A DNA stretch of 64,000 nucleotides from Microbacterium marinilacus (GCF_019753765.1 NZ_JAIJZW010000004.1:307261-371260), one strand, 5' to 3'. Shown: positions 23,151 to 32,882, counted from the first letter of the stretch. Made by a program: numbers and translations. The notes: generated by a model from the sequence alone, not told the origin.

Positions 23151-24485
23151 TCACTCCCCCAGGATCCGCCGCAGCTTCTCCAGCCGCGCCCCGACCTCGC
23201 GCTCCGCGCCGTGGGGCTTCGGGTCGTAGTAGCGGCGTCCGCGGAGCTCGTCCGGCAGATACTGCTGAGCCACGACGCCGACCTCGCTGTCGTGGGGGTA
23301 GACGTATCCCTTGCCATGACCGAGGCGCTTCGCCCCGGCATAGTGCGCGTCGCGCAGGTGGAGCGGGACCCTCCCGAACCGGCCCGCCTTGACGTCGGCG
23401 ATCGCCGCGTTGATCGCGTTGTACGCGGCGTTCGACTTCGCGGCGGTCGCCAGGTACGCGGTCGCCTCGGCAAGCGGGATCCGCCCCTCGGGCATGCCGA
23501 TGAACGCGACCGCGTCGGCCGCGGCCACGGCGATCTGCAGCGCCTGCGGGTCGGCGAGACCGATGTCCTCCGACGCCGAGATCACGAGCCGACGGGCGAT
23601 GAAACGAGGATCCTCGCCGGCTTCGATCATGCGGGCGAGATAGTGCATCGACGCGTCGACGTCGGACCCCCTGATCGACTTGATGAACGCGCTGATCACG
23701 TCGTAATGCTCGTCGCCCTGCCGGTCGTAGCGAAGCAGAGCCCGATCGACAGCCTGGGCGACGTGTTCGTCGGTCACCGCCGGCCGCTCGCCGCCGTCCT
23801 CGCCCGACTCGGAGACCGCGACGCCCGCGCTCGCCTCCAGCGCCGTGAGCGCTCGGCGGGCGTCGCCCGAGGCCAGGCGGATGAGGGCGGCGCGCGCCTC
23901 CGGTGTGAGCTCCACCGTCCCGGCCAGCCCGCGGGGGTCTTCCACCGCACGGTCGACGAGGCGCTCCAGATCGTCGTCGGTGAGGGGCTGCAGCGTGAGC
24001 AGCAGCGAGCGCGAGAGCAGCGGCGAGATCACGGAGAACGAGGGGTTCTCGGTGGTCGCGGCGATGAGGATGACCCATCCGTTCTCGACGCCGGGCAGCA
24101 GCGCGTCCTGCTGCGCCTTCGTGAAACGGTGGATCTCGTCCAGGAAGAGGATGGTGGAGTGCCCGTACAGGTCGCGCTGGTCGAGCGCCTCCTGCATGAC
24201 CTCGCGCACGTCCTTGACGCCGGCCGTGATCGCCGACAGCTCGACGAAGCGGCGTCCGGACGAGCGGGCGATCGCCTGGGCGAGCGTGGTCTTCCCGGTG
24301 CCCGGCGGACCCCAGAGGATCACCGACACCGTACCCGGCGCCTGGGCGTCCGGGTCCGCGAGCGCGACGATCGGCGATCCCGCGCGCAGGAGGTGCGCCT
24401 GGCCCGCGACCTCATCGAGGGAGGTGGGGCGCATCCGCACCGCGAGCGGCGTCTGCCCTTGGAAGAGCGCACCCGTCGACATCAC
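23151..24485 (-). CDS. rarA: Replication-associated recombination protein RarA (MgsA) ATPase
   Basis: 444 aa from GTG 24485, the position predicted by a TAGCCT box ending 6 nt upstream; the next codon, ATG 24482, is the other option. AAA+ clamp-loader-like ATPase: Walker A GPPGTGKT at 59-66, Walker [11 protein letters not shown] at 112-121, sensor 1 AATTENPSF, then the RarA C-terminal tetramerisation domain ([12 protein letters not shown] near the end). Acts at stalled replication forks. Confidence 0.93.
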   Translation of the reverse strand: MMSTGALFQGQTPLAVRMRPTSLDEVAGQAHLLRAGSPIVALADPDAQAPGTVSVILWGPPGTGKTTLAQAIARSSGRRFVELSAITAGVKDVREVMQEALDQRDLYGHSTILFLDEIHRFTKAQQDALLPGVENGWVILIAATTENPSFSVISPLLSRSLLLTLQPLTDDDLERLVDRAVEDPRGLAGTVELTPEARAALIRLASGDARRALTALEASAGVAVSESGEDGGERPAVTDEHVAQAVDRALLRYDRQGDEHYDVISAFIKSIRGSDVDASMHYLARMIEAGEDPRFIARRLVISASEDIGLADPQALQIAVAAADAVAFIGMPEGRIPLAEATAYLATAAKSNAAYNAINAAIADVKAGRFGRVPLHLRDAHYAGAKRLGHGKGYVYPHDSEVGVVAQQYLPDELRGRRYYDPKPHGAEREVGARLEKLRRILGE

Positions 24486-24491
24486 CTGTCC

Positions 24492-24497
24492 AGGCTA
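24492..24497 (-). promoter_or_regulatory. -10 box for leaderless rarA
   Basis: TAGCCT (minus strand), then 6 nt and GTG. Same geometry as the ruvA, dxs and toxin-gene promoters in this window. Confidence 0.45.
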
Positions 24498-24602
24498 GTC
24501 GGGCCCACGGACACGCCAGGCCGGATTTCGACGTGAGCGCCGCGGCTCCGTATGCTCGTGGCCGCGCCCGAACGGGCGACCCACGTCGAGAGGACCGCAG
24601 TC

Positions 24603-24944
24603 ATGGCCGCAGGTGGCAGGGGCTCCGCGAAGGAGCGCGCCGCGCGCGAGGTGCGCGAGCGCGCACGCCTGTACGAGGCGCGTGTGCAGCACCACCAGTC
24701 GCAGGCCCGGCGCCGGCGACGCGACAACATCGTCGCCACGAGTGTCGCCGGCGCGCTGGTGGCCGCCGCGATCGGCGCCCAGGCGCTGTTCTACGGCGTC
24801 GGCCCCGGTGCGGCGTCCGACGCTCCGGCCCCCGCGGAGACGCCGGCGACGTCGGAGAGCCCGGCGCCGGCGGAGACCCCCGGCGAGACGGTGTCGCCGG
24901 AGCCGACGAGCACCCCCTCTCCGACGGTGACGCCGGACGACTGA
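24603..24944 (+). CDS. Small single-pass membrane protein with Pro/Thr/Glu tail
   Basis: 113 aa from ATG 24603, with GAGAGGA upstream. A basic N-terminal cytoplasmic part (residues 1-41, Arg/Ala-rich and helical), one transmembrane helix (about 43-64), then a low-complexity outer tail of Ala/Pro/Glu/Thr. No family recognised. It runs in the same direction as the DUF349 gene 81 bp downstream. Confidence 0.65.
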   Translation: MAAGGRGSAKERAAREVRERARLYEARVQHHQSQARRRRRDNIVATSVAGALVAAAIGAQALFYGVGPGAASDAPAPAETPATSESPAPAETPGETVSPEPTSTPSPTVTPDD

Positions 24945-24972
24945 GCGCCCGGCCCGACGGTCGGCGGGGTAC

Positions 24973-24978
24973 TAGGCT
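24973..24978 (+). promoter_or_regulatory. Candidate -10 box for the DUF349 gene
   Basis: TAGGCT about 47 nt before the GTG start; a good AAGGAG site lies nearer the start. No clear -35. Confidence 0.35.
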
Positions 24979-25025
24979 GGGGCGCGTCCTGTCCCCTCCC
25001 GCGGTCACCGCGCAAGGAGCCTCCC

Positions 25026-26630
25026 GTGACGAATTCCGATCACACCCCCACTGACGAAACCGCCCCCGACACCGCCGCCGCGGGTCCGGTCGAATCCACC
25101 GCCGACGACAGCTCGGAGACGAGCTCCACCGAGAGCGCACCGGTGGACGAGTCCGTCACCGACGCGCCCGTGGCCGAAGAGCCGGTTTCCGAGGCCGCCG
25201 AGCCGGCTGCCGAGGCCGAAGAGCCGGTTTCCGAGGCCGAAGAGCCGGCCGCCGAGCAGGTCGATCCCCTGCCGAGCCCCGACGAGGCGCCGGAGCCGGC
25301 TGCCGAGGGCGATGCCGCCGCCGCCGAGACGGCGCAGGTGATCGAGTCGATCACGGCGTCCGAGGGCGAGCCCGTCGCTCCGGCGGCCGCCCCCAAGGAG
25401 GCGAAGGAGGCCGCCTGGGGCCGGGTGGACGAGGCCGGCGTGGTGTCGGTGCGCGAGAGCGACGAGTGGCGTGTGGTCGGCGAGTACCCGGACGGCACGC
25501 CGGACGAGGCGCTCGCCTATTACGAGCGGAAGTTCGACGATCTCGCGCTGCGCGTGCGCACGCTGGCGCAGCGGCGCCTTCGCGGTGGGGCTTCGGCTTC
25601 CGATCTGCGCAGCCAGGCGAAGAAGCTCCGCGAGGAGGTCGTGGGTGCGGCCGTCGTCGGCGACCTCGCCGGCCTCACCGACCTGCTCGACGCCCTCACG
25701 GCGTCGCTCGCCGAGGCCAGCGCAGAGGAGGCCGCGGCGCACCGCGCCGCCGTCGACGAGGCCGTGGCCCAGCGCACCGCGATCGTCGAGCGCGTCGAGG
25801 CACTCGCCGCGCGCGAGCCGCGCAGCATCCAGTGGAAGCAGGCCACGGCCGAGCTCACCGCGGCCTTCGAGGAGTGGCAGCAGCACCAGAAGGACGCCCC
25901 GCGCCTGCCGAAGGCGACGGGACAGGCGCTCTGGAAGCGCTTCCGGGACGCGCGATCGACGGTCGAGCGCCATCGCCGTGCCTTCTTCGCCGAGCTCGAC
26001 GAGACGCACAAGAGCGCGCGCGACCAGAAGACGCGCATCATCGAGCGGGCCGAGGCGCTCGCGCCCAAGGGCGAGGACGGCATCCCGGCGTACCGCGCGC
26101 TGCTCGACGAGTGGAAGTCCGCCGGTCGGGCCGGTCGCAAGGTGGACGACGCCCTCTGGGCGCGCTTCAAGGCCGCGGGGGACGCCCTCTACTCCGCGCG
26201 TGCCGAGCGCGACGCGGCCGAGCAGGCCGAGTCGGCGCCGCGCATCGAGGCGCGGAAGGCGCTGCTCGAGGAGGCGAAGGTCGTCGGCGACACCTCCGAC
26301 ATCACCGAGGCGCGGCGCCTGCTCACCGGCATCCAGCGCCGCTGGGACGAGGTGGGGCGGATCTTCCCGCGCGACACCGAGCGCGGCCTCGACGACCAGC
26401 TTCGACGGATCGAGCAGGAGCTGCGCGGTCGTGAAGAGGTCGACTGGAAGCGCAACAACCCCGAGACCAAGGCACGCGCGAACGACGCGACCCGCCAGCT
26501 CGAGGACGCTATCGAGAAGCTCGAGAGCGAGCTGGCAGCAGCCCAGGCGAAGGGCGACAAGAAGGCCGAGTCCTCCGCCAAGGAGGCGCTCGAGGCGCGG
26601 CGCGCCTGGCTCAAGGCCATCGGCGGCTGA
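25026..26630 (+). CDS. DUF349 domain-containing protein
   Basis: 534 aa, GTG start with AAGGAG 7 nt upstream. Residues about 1-120 are a highly acidic Ala/Glu/Pro region with degenerate repeats of EEPVSEAEEPAAE type. The rest is helical and contains repeated DUF349 units (WGRVDEAGVVSVRES start; later repeats with W-x2-F/W patterns such as LWKRFRDARSTVERHRR and LWARFKAAGDALYSARAERD). DUF349 proteins are widespread in actinobacteria; function not established. Confidence 0.85.
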   Translation: MTNSDHTPTDETAPDTAAAGPVESTADDSSETSSTESAPVDESVTDAPVAEEPVSEAAEPAAEAEEPVSEAEEPAAEQVDPLPSPDEAPEPAAEGDAAAAETAQVIESITASEGEPVAPAAAPKEAKEAAWGRVDEAGVVSVRESDEWRVVGEYPDGTPDEALAYYERKFDDLALRVRTLAQRRLRGGASASDLRSQAKKLREEVVGAAVVGDLAGLTDLLDALTASLAEASAEEAAAHRAAVDEAVAQRTAIVERVEALAAREPRSIQWKQATAELTAAFEEWQQHQKDAPRLPKATGQALWKRFRDARSTVERHRRAFFAELDETHKSARDQKTRIIERAEALAPKGEDGIPAYRALLDEWKSAGRAGRKVDDALWARFKAAGDALYSARAERDAAEQAESAPRIEARKALLEEAKVVGDTSDITEARRLLTGIQRRWDEVGRIFPRDTERGLDDQLRRIEQELRGREEVDWKRNNPETKARANDATRQLEDAIEKLESELAAAQAKGDKKAESSAKEALEARRAWLKAIGG

Positions 26631-26670
26631 TCGAGGGACAGAGGACGCGCGAGCCTCTTCCCGGCTCGCA

Positions 26671-26709
26671 GGGCGCGTGGCCCGGTTATCCACACCGGGC
26701 CGCGCGCCC
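26671..26709 (+). terminator. Hairpin with a DnaA-box loop after the DUF349 gene
   Basis: 15-pair stem (one T-G pair) whose 9-nt loop is exactly TTATCCACA (26686-26694), the consensus DnaA box. It starts 41 bp after the stop of the DUF349 gene and ends 27 bp before the next start. It may be a terminator in which the loop match is chance, or a real DnaA-binding element. Confidence 0.6.
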
Positions 26710-26735
26710 TCGTCGTCTCGCGTCAGACTGCTCGC

Positions 26736-27317
26736 ATGCTCTTCATGGAATTCGGGCACGGCGGGCTCTCACCCGCTGAGCTCTCGGCGGCGCGCCTCGA
26801 TGGCGACCTCGTGGTCGTCGGAGACGCCCACGTTCCCGCGCACGCGCTCGAGACGCCCTTCCTGCGGGCGGCGACGCTCCGCCCCGTCCTCGGCGACGAC
26901 CTGATCGCGATCGGGCACAGCGCCGCCTGGGTGCACGGCGCACTCGGGCTGCCCCCGCGCGTGCATCACGTCCAGCGGGGCAGGTCGCGGACGAAGCGTC
27001 CGATCGACCATCGCGTGCGGTTCCGGGACACCGCGCTGGACGACGCGGACGTGGTGCGCATCGGCGGGGTACGGGTGTCGAGCCGGGCGCGGACGCTCGT
27101 CGAGCTCGCGCGCATCGGAGACGACGACCCGACCGGCGCGGCGGCTGCGAGGCGGATCGCCACCCCGGAGGTGACACGGGAGGCGATCGCCTGGCTGGAC
27201 TCGCACCTGCGCTTCCCCGGTCGTCGACCGGCACGGCGCTTCATCGACGCCGTCATCGGCGGCGACGGAGGCGCGATGGCGCCGCTGAGCGTGCCGGAGC
27301 GCCCTACGAGGACGTGA
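26736..27317 (+). CDS. AbiEi-antitoxin-like protein
   Basis: 193 aa. The pattern of an N-terminal DNA-binding-like region, then IGHSAAWVHGALGLPP, a beta-rich middle and VSSRARTLVELARIG is that of the AbiEi-family antitoxin proteins common in actinobacteria, which often also precede DUF559 nuclease domains. No nuclease domain and no AbiEii toxin gene are next to it, so toxin-antitoxin function is doubtful. It overlaps the convergent rel gene by 14 bp at the 3' ends. Confidence 0.6.
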   Translation: MLFMEFGHGGLSPAELSAARLDGDLVVVGDAHVPAHALETPFLRAATLRPVLGDDLIAIGHSAAWVHGALGLPPRVHHVQRGRSRTKRPIDHRVRFRDTALDDADVVRIGGVRVSSRARTLVELARIGDDDPTGAAAARRIATPEVTREAIAWLDSHLRFPGRRPARRFIDAVIGGDGGAMAPLSVPERPTRT

Positions 27318-29547
27318 CGCGGTAGACGTCGTACACGGCGTCGATGCGGCGCACCGCGTTGAGCACGCGATCGAGGTGCACGGCGTCGCCCATCTCGAAC
27401 ACGAAGCGGCTGATGGCGAGGCGCTCCTTGGTCGTGGAGACGGTGGCCGAGAGGATGTTCACGTGGTGCTCGGTGAGCACCCGCGTGACGTCCGAGAGCA
27501 GTCCCGACCTGTCGAGCGCCTCGACCTGGATCTGGACCAGGAACACGCTCTTCGTGGTCGGCGCCCAGGTCACGTCGATCATCCGAGCCGGGTCGGACTC
27601 CAGCGACTTCACGTTGGTGCAGTCGGCTCGGTGCACCGAGACGCCGCTCCCGCGCGTGATGAAGCCGACGATCTCGTCACCGGGGACGGGAGTGCAGCAC
27701 TTCGCGAGCTTCACCAGGATGTCGTCGGCGCCTCTCACCAGAACGCCCGAGTCGCCGCCTCGCGGACGGCGCTGGCTGACGGTCGGCGGCAGCTCGACCT
27801 GCTCGGTGGTGGTCTCCTCGCCGGTCTGGATGAGGGAGGTGACCTTCTCGAGCACCGACTGGGTGGAGACGTGGCCCTCGCCCACCGCGGCGTACAGCGC
27901 CGAGACGTCGTCGTAGTGCATGAGGTCTGCGACGTCCTGCAGCGACTCCTTCAGACGCTGCAGCGGAAGGTGATGGCGGCGCATCGCCCGGGCGATCGCG
28001 TCCTTCCCCTGCTCGATCGCCTCGTCGCGCCGCTCCTTCGTGAACCAGCCGCGGATCTTGTTGCGGGCGCGAGTGCTCTTGACGAACGCCAGCCAGTCCT
28101 GACTGGGGCTCGCGTCCGGGTTCTTGGACGTGAACACCTCGACCACGTCGCCAGAGCTCAGCGTCGACTCGAGCGGCACCAGCCGGCCGTTGACCTTGGC
28201 GCCCATGGTGCGGTGCCCGATCTCGGTGTGCACGGCGTACGCGAAGTCGACGGGCGTGGCGCCGGCGGGCAGGCCGATGACCTTGCCCTTCGGGGTGAAC
28301 ACGTAGACGTCCTTCGCGCCGATCTCGAAGCGCAGGGAGTCCAGGAACTCGCCCGGGTCCTTGGTCTCCGACTCCCAGTCGGAGATCCTCGCCAGCCAGG
28401 CCATGTCGGTGTCCACCGACTTCTGGTCGGGCTTGGCGCCCGCCATGCGCTCCTTGTACTTCCAGTGCGCGGCGACGCCGAACTCCGCCTGCTGGTGCAT
28501 CTCCTGCGTGCGGATCTGGATCTCCACCGTGCGCCCGCCCGGCCCGATCACGGTGGTGTGCAGCGAGCGGTAGAGGTTGAACTTGGGGGTGGCGATGTAG
28601 TCCTTGAAGCGCCCGGGCAGCGGGCGCCAGCGGGCGTGGATCGAGCCGAGCACGGCATAGCAGTCGCGCACGGTGGCCACGATCACGCGGATGCCGATGA
28701 GGTCGTAGATGTCGTCGAACTCGCGGCCTCGGACGACCATCTTCTGGTACACCGAGTACAGCTGCTTGGGCCTGCCGACGACCGTTCCCCGGATCCGCAG
28801 CTCGTGCAGGTCCCGGGACACGGCGTCGATCACGCTCTGCACGTACTGCTCGCGCTGGGGCGTGCGCTGCTTCACGAGGCTGTCGATCTCGTTGTAGATC
28901 TTCGGATGCAGCACGGCGAACGAGAGGTCCTCGAGCTCCGACTTGATCGCCTGGATGCCGAGTCGATGCGCGAGCGGCGCGTAGATCTCGAGCGTCTCCG
29001 TGGCCTTCTTCTTGGCCTTCTCGGGCGGCACGAAGCCCCATGTCCGCGCGTTGTGGAGACGGTCGGCCAGCTTGATGACCAGCACCCGGATGTCCTTCGA
29101 CATCGCCACGATCATCTTCCGGACGGTCTCGGCCTGGGCGCTCTCGCCGTACTTGACCTTGTCGAGCTTCGTCACGCCGTCGACCAGCAGGGCGACCTCG
29201 TCGCCGAACTCGGCACGCAGCTCGTCGAGCGGGTAGCCCGTGTCCTCGACGGTGTCGTGCAGCAGGGCAGCGGCGATCGCCCGGGGCCCGAGCCCCAGCT
29301 CGGCCAGGATCTGCGCGACCGCGAGCGGGTGGGTGATGTAAGGCTCGCCGCTCTGCCGCTTCTGCCCGCGGTGCTTCTCGTCGGCGACCGCGTACGCCCG
29401 CTCGATCACCGCCATGTCGCCGCGCGGGTGGTTCGCGCGCACGGTCGTGATGAGCCGCGTGAGGTCGACGTGCCTCGCGGCGCGGGAGAAGATCCTCGGC
29501 ACGAGGCGCCGAAGGCTCGGCGTCTGGGACGTCACCTGATCGGCCAT
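27304..29547 (-). CDS. rel: Bifunctional (p)ppGpp synthetase/hydrolase Rel
   Basis: 747 aa from ATG 29547, with GGAGG 6 nt upstream. Domain order: HD hydrolase (H73; LLHDTVEDTG with H97, D98, E101, D102 intact), synthetase (GREFDDIYDLIGIRVI, RTQEMHQQAEFGVAAHWKYK), TGS (DVYVFTPKGKVIGLPAGATP), a Cys-containing region (KLAKCCTPVPGDEIVGF), and C-terminal ACT. Both active sites look complete, so it should make and degrade (p)ppGpp under amino-acid starvation. It follows secF by 70 bp, a standard actinobacterial neighbour. Confidence 0.96.
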   Translation of the reverse strand: MADQVTSQTPSLRRLVPRIFSRAARHVDLTRLITTVRANHPRGDMAVIERAYAVADEKHRGQKRQSGEPYITHPLAVAQILAELGLGPRAIAAALLHDTVEDTGYPLDELRAEFGDEVALLVDGVTKLDKVKYGESAQAETVRKMIVAMSKDIRVLVIKLADRLHNARTWGFVPPEKAKKKATETLEIYAPLAHRLGIQAIKSELEDLSFAVLHPKIYNEIDSLVKQRTPQREQYVQSVIDAVSRDLHELRIRGTVVGRPKQLYSVYQKMVVRGREFDDIYDLIGIRVIVATVRDCYAVLGSIHARWRPLPGRFKDYIATPKFNLYRSLHTTVIGPGGRTVEIQIRTQEMHQQAEFGVAAHWKYKERMAGAKPDQKSVDTDMAWLARISDWESETKDPGEFLDSLRFEIGAKDVYVFTPKGKVIGLPAGATPVDFAYAVHTEIGHRTMGAKVNGRLVPLESTLSSGDVVEVFTSKNPDASPSQDWLAFVKSTRARNKIRGWFTKERRDEAIEQGKDAIARAMRRHHLPLQRLKESLQDVADLMHYDDVSALYAAVGEGHVSTQSVLEKVTSLIQTGEETTTEQVELPPTVSQRRPRGGDSGVLVRGADDILVKLAKCCTPVPGDEIVGFITRGSGVSVHRADCTNVKSLESDPARMIDVTWAPTTKSVFLVQIQVEALDRSGLLSDVTRVLTEHHVNILSATVSTTKERLAISRFVFEMGDAVHLDRVLNAVRRIDAVYDVYRVTSS

Positions 29548-29617
29548 GCCGCGCCTCCTCCCCCGCTCCCCGGATACGCGTGCGGATTCGAACATCCTAC
29601 GCCCGGGCGCGGCACCA

Positions 29618-30595
29618 TCAGGCGCCGGCACGGGCCGCGAGCACCCTCTCGTCGCCCTGCCGGATGGCGGGCTCGCGCTCCCGGAAGAGCGCGTACAGCG
29701 GAGCCGCGACGAACAGCGTCGAGTAGGTCGCCACGAGGATGCCGACGAAGATCGACAGCGAGATGTCCGACAGGGTCTCGGCACCCAGCCAGAGGGAGCC
29801 GATGAACAGGATCGCCGCCACGGGCAGGGCCGCGACCACCGACGTGTTGATCGAGCGCACCAGCGTCTGGTTCACCGCGAGGTTCACCGACTCGCCGAAC
29901 GTGCGACCGGTCGCCTCGGCGTCCTCCGCGGTGTTCTCTCTGATCTTGTCGAACACCACCGTGGTGTCGTACAACGAGTACGCGAGGATCGTGAGGAACC
30001 CGATCACCGCCGCCGGCGAGATCTCGAAGCCGCAGAGGGCGTAGATGCCGATCGTCACGATGAGAACGTCCAGGACGCCGACCATGGCGGCGGCCGACAT
30101 CTTCCAGGTGCGGAAGTAGATGGCGAGGATCAGGAACGTCAGCGCCAGGAAGATCGCGAGGCCCCAGAGGGACTGGCGGGTGACGTCCGCGCCCCAGCTC
30201 GGTCCGATGAAGGACGCGGTCACCTCGCTGCCGTCGACCTCGTAGGCCTCCGCCAGCGCCGCGCTGACGCGCTCCGTCTCATCGGTCGTCAGCTGTGACG
30301 TCTGGACGCGGATGTCGCGCTGCCCGATCGTGGTGACCTTGGTAGTCGTGCCGGGGACGCTCTCCTCGACGGTGTCGGTCGCGACGTCCTGATCGGTCGA
30401 CGCCGGCGCCGACACCACGAACTGCGAGCCGCCCGTGAACTCGACGGAGAATTCGACGCCGCGCAGGAACGGGGCGATGGACGACAGCGCGACCAGCACG
30501 ATCGCGACGATGAACCACGCCCGCCGGCGGGCGATGAACGGGAAGGAGGTCTTGCCCGTGTAGAGGTCGTTGCCGAACTCGGTCATGGAGCGCAT
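29618..30595 (-). CDS. secF: Protein-export membrane protein SecF
   Basis: 325 aa; ATG at 30595 overlaps the secD stop (ATGA). Six predicted transmembrane helices, a periplasmic P1-type domain after the first (VEFTGGSQFVV signature), and the SecD/SecF transmembrane motif YSLYDTTVVFDKIREN. With SecD and YajC it uses the proton gradient to help complete Sec export. Ends with a short cytoplasmic tail. Confidence 0.95.
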   Translation of the reverse strand: MRSMTEFGNDLYTGKTSFPFIARRRAWFIVAIVLVALSSIAPFLRGVEFSVEFTGGSQFVVSAPASTDQDVATDTVEESVPGTTTKVTTIGQRDIRVQTSQLTTDETERVSAALAEAYEVDGSEVTASFIGPSWGADVTRQSLWGLAIFLALTFLILAIYFRTWKMSAAAMVGVLDVLIVTIGIYALCGFEISPAAVIGFLTILAYSLYDTTVVFDKIRENTAEDAEATGRTFGESVNLAVNQTLVRSINTSVVAALPVAAILFIGSLWLGAETLSDISLSIFVGILVATYSTLFVAAPLYALFREREPAIRQGDERVLAARAGA

Positions 30596-32307
30596 CAGGC
30601 GTTCTCCTCCTCGGCGCCGGAGGCGCTCTTGTCCGACGATGCCGCGAGCTCGGCCTGCTTCCGCTCGGCGATGGTCTGCCGCCGCTCCGCCTCGCCGCGC
30701 GACCGCTTCTGCCGTCCGGCCGCGGCGACGGGCGTCCGGAACGTGGCGCGTCCGCGGTACACGGCGCCGAGCGCCGCCGGGTCGAGCCCGGACAGCGGGT
30801 GGCCCTCGCCGAAGAAGCGCGTGCGGACGAGAAGCTGCATGACCGGGTGGGTGAACATCACGAAGATCAGCACGTCCAGCACCGTCGTGAGCCCCAGCGT
30901 GAACGCGAAGCCCTTCACGGTGGCGTCGGCCAGGATGTAGAGCACCACGGCCGCCAGCACGTTGATCGACTTCGAGATGTAGATCGTGCGCTTCGCGCGG
31001 GCCCAGCCGTCCTCGACGGCCACGGTCACGCCCTTGCCGTCACGCAGCTCGTCGCGGATGCGTTCGAAGTACACGATGAACGAGTCCGCCGTGAAGCCGA
31101 TCGTCACGATCAGGCCCGCGACGCCCGCGAGCGACAGGCGGTAGCCGAGACGCCACGACAGCAGGCAGAGCAGGATGTACGTCAGCACCGCCATGACGCC
31201 GAGCGAGGCGATGATCACGAAGCCGAGCGATCGATAGCTCACCAGCACCACGAACAGGCCGACCAGGACGAGGCCGATGAGCCCCGCGATGAGCCCGCTC
31301 TGCAGCTGCTGCGATCCGAGCGTGGCGGAGATCGTGTCGGAGCTGACCACCTCGAAGCTCAGCGGCAGAGCACCGAACTTGAGCTGGTCGGCGAGCGTCT
31401 TCGAGGTGTCCTGGTCGATGCCGCCGCCGGAGATGCTCGGCTTGCCGTTGGTGATGACGGCGTCCATCGAGGGCGCCGAGATGATCGATCCGTCCAGCAC
31501 GAACGCGAACTGGTTCAGCGGCGACTGCTGGCCGTAGAGCCGCTGGCTGATCTCGCCGAAGGTCTCCGTGCCCTCGCTGTCGAAGCTGAGGTTGACGCTC
31601 CAGCGGCCGTTCTGCGGGTCCATGCCGTTCGTCGCGTCGACGATCGACGACCCGTCCATCTCGACCGGGCCGAGGATGTACTTCGCCGTGCCCGACGTGT
31701 CGCAGGTGATGAGCGGCTGATCGGCCGGCGCGGACGTCGGGTCGTTGCTGTCGTCGGCGCACGAGTACGCGAGGAACTCGGCCCACAGGAGGTCGCTGAC
31801 CCACGCCGGGTCCGAGCCGTTGGACGGCTCTGTCGACGGAGTGGCGTTCAGCGACGGATCGGCGGTCGGATACGGCGTCTCCTCGCCGTCGTCACCCACG
31901 AAGGTGTTCGTCGGCTCCGACGCGTAGATCACGGCGCGCAGCTCGAGCTGCGCGCTGTTCTGGATGCGCTCGCGCGTCTGCTCGTCGGCGACGCCCGGGA
32001 TCTGCACGACGATGTTCTTCGATCCCTGGGTGGAGATCTCCGACTCGCCGACGCCGGACGCGTCGACGCGCTGACGCATGATGGCGACGGCCTGCGCCAG
32101 CTGCTCGGAGGACGGGTCCGCCCCCTCCGTCTGCGCTTCGAGGACGATCTGCGTGCCGCCCTGCAGGTCGAGCGCCAGCTCGGGCACCCAGGTGCCGCCC
32201 TTGAAGACGTGCACGCCGAGGGCGTTGGCGCCGAAGAGCACGGCGGTGATGACCAGCAGACCGGTGAGAACGCGCCAGGCACGGCGCGCAGGAGTGGATG
32301 TCGCCAC
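30595..32307 (-). CDS. secD: Protein-export membrane protein SecD
   Basis: 570 aa from GTG 32307; the ribosome site is weak. First transmembrane helix about 11-29, then a large extracellular region (ALDLQGGTQIVLEA signature, IVVQIPGV), then five helices with motif TIGFTADSFIVYFERIRDEL. Compared with E. coli SecD, the extracellular domain carries an inserted acidic/Asp-Ser-Pro-rich segment (roughly residues 135-190), seen in related actinobacteria. Partner of SecF and YajC. Confidence 0.94.
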   Translation of the reverse strand: MATSTPARRAWRVLTGLLVITAVLFGANALGVHVFKGGTWVPELALDLQGGTQIVLEAQTEGADPSSEQLAQAVAIMRQRVDASGVGESEISTQGSKNIVVQIPGVADEQTRERIQNSAQLELRAVIYASEPTNTFVGDDGEETPYPTADPSLNATPSTEPSNGSDPAWVSDLLWAEFLAYSCADDSNDPTSAPADQPLITCDTSGTAKYILGPVEMDGSSIVDATNGMDPQNGRWSVNLSFDSEGTETFGEISQRLYGQQSPLNQFAFVLDGSIISAPSMDAVITNGKPSISGGGIDQDTSKTLADQLKFGALPLSFEVVSSDTISATLGSQQLQSGLIAGLIGLVLVGLFVVLVSYRSLGFVIIASLGVMAVLTYILLCLLSWRLGYRLSLAGVAGLIVTIGFTADSFIVYFERIRDELRDGKGVTVAVEDGWARAKRTIYISKSINVLAAVVLYILADATVKGFAFTLGLTTVLDVLIFVMFTHPVMQLLVRTRFFGEGHPLSGLDPAALGAVYRGRATFRTPVAAAGRQKRSRGEAERRQTIAERKQAELAASSDKSASGAEEENA

Positions 32308-32348
32308 GGACGTCAGCTTTCTGCAGCGGGAGGGGACGGAGCCGAGGC

Positions 32349-32789
32349 TCAGTCCTTCTTGTCGTCGCCCTTGCCGGCGCCGGGGAGCTCGTCCGTCTCG
32401 ATGCCGTTGACCGTGTAGGTGCCAGGGGTCTCCGCCACGGCGTCGGCGGCCTCGTCGGCGCGGACATCCTCTTCGATGACCTCGGTCTCGTCGGTCTCGT
32501 CGACCACCGGCGCGGTCCCCTCCGGCGCGAGGTCGACGGCCTGCGTGTGCAGCTCGACGACGACGCCGTCGGCGATCTCGACCTTGGCGGGCTGCGACAG
32601 GTCGTCCTTGTCGTAGGCGACGAGGGTGCCGAACAGTCCGGAGCGGGTCATGACACGCGCTCCCGGAACCAGCTTCTCGGCCTTCAGCGCCTGCTCGTCG
32701 CGCATCTTCTGCTGGCGTCGGCGCGAGCTGAAGAACATCCAGACGAGCAGCGCGACGAGGACGACAAGCAGGAGGATGTTCGGATCCAT
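32349..32789 (-). CDS. yajC: Preprotein translocase subunit YajC
   Basis: 146 aa. Single N-terminal helix (NILLLVVLVALLVWMFFSS, residues 4-22), basic RRRQQKMRDEQ, then the conserved small domain LVPGARVMTRSGLFGTLVAYDKDD, and a long acidic tail (about 92-146). Accessory partner of SecDF, in the standard ruvB-yajC-secD-secF order. Confidence 0.92.
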   Translation of the reverse strand: MDPNILLLVVLVALLVWMFFSSRRRQQKMRDEQALKAEKLVPGARVMTRSGLFGTLVAYDKDDLSQPAKVEIADGVVVELHTQAVDLAPEGTAPVVDETDETEVIEEDVRADEAADAVAETPGTYTVNGIETDELPGAGKGDDKKD

Positions 32790-32876
32790 GGGGCGGGGAG
32801 TGCCTTTCGCGTATGCGCACGCGCCGGCGTCGGCGCGAATCGGGGAAGCGGGCGGATGACGCCCAGACCTTCAGCG

Positions 32877-32882
32877 ATTATA
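32877..32882 (-). promoter_or_regulatory. Candidate -10 box for yajC-secDF
   Basis: A perfect TATAAT on the minus strand spanning the ruvB stop codon, 87 nt before the yajC ATG. The -35 region is not recognisable. It would let the sec genes be transcribed apart from ruvCAB. Confidence 0.4.

Noticed and set aside
26736..27317. Type IV toxin-antitoxin system
   Set aside because: Only an AbiEi-like protein is present; no AbiEii nucleotidyltransferase is nearby.
27376..29805. An 809-codon open frame opposite rel
   Set aside because: Antisense shadow of a fully conserved Rel protein; no ribosome site or domain.
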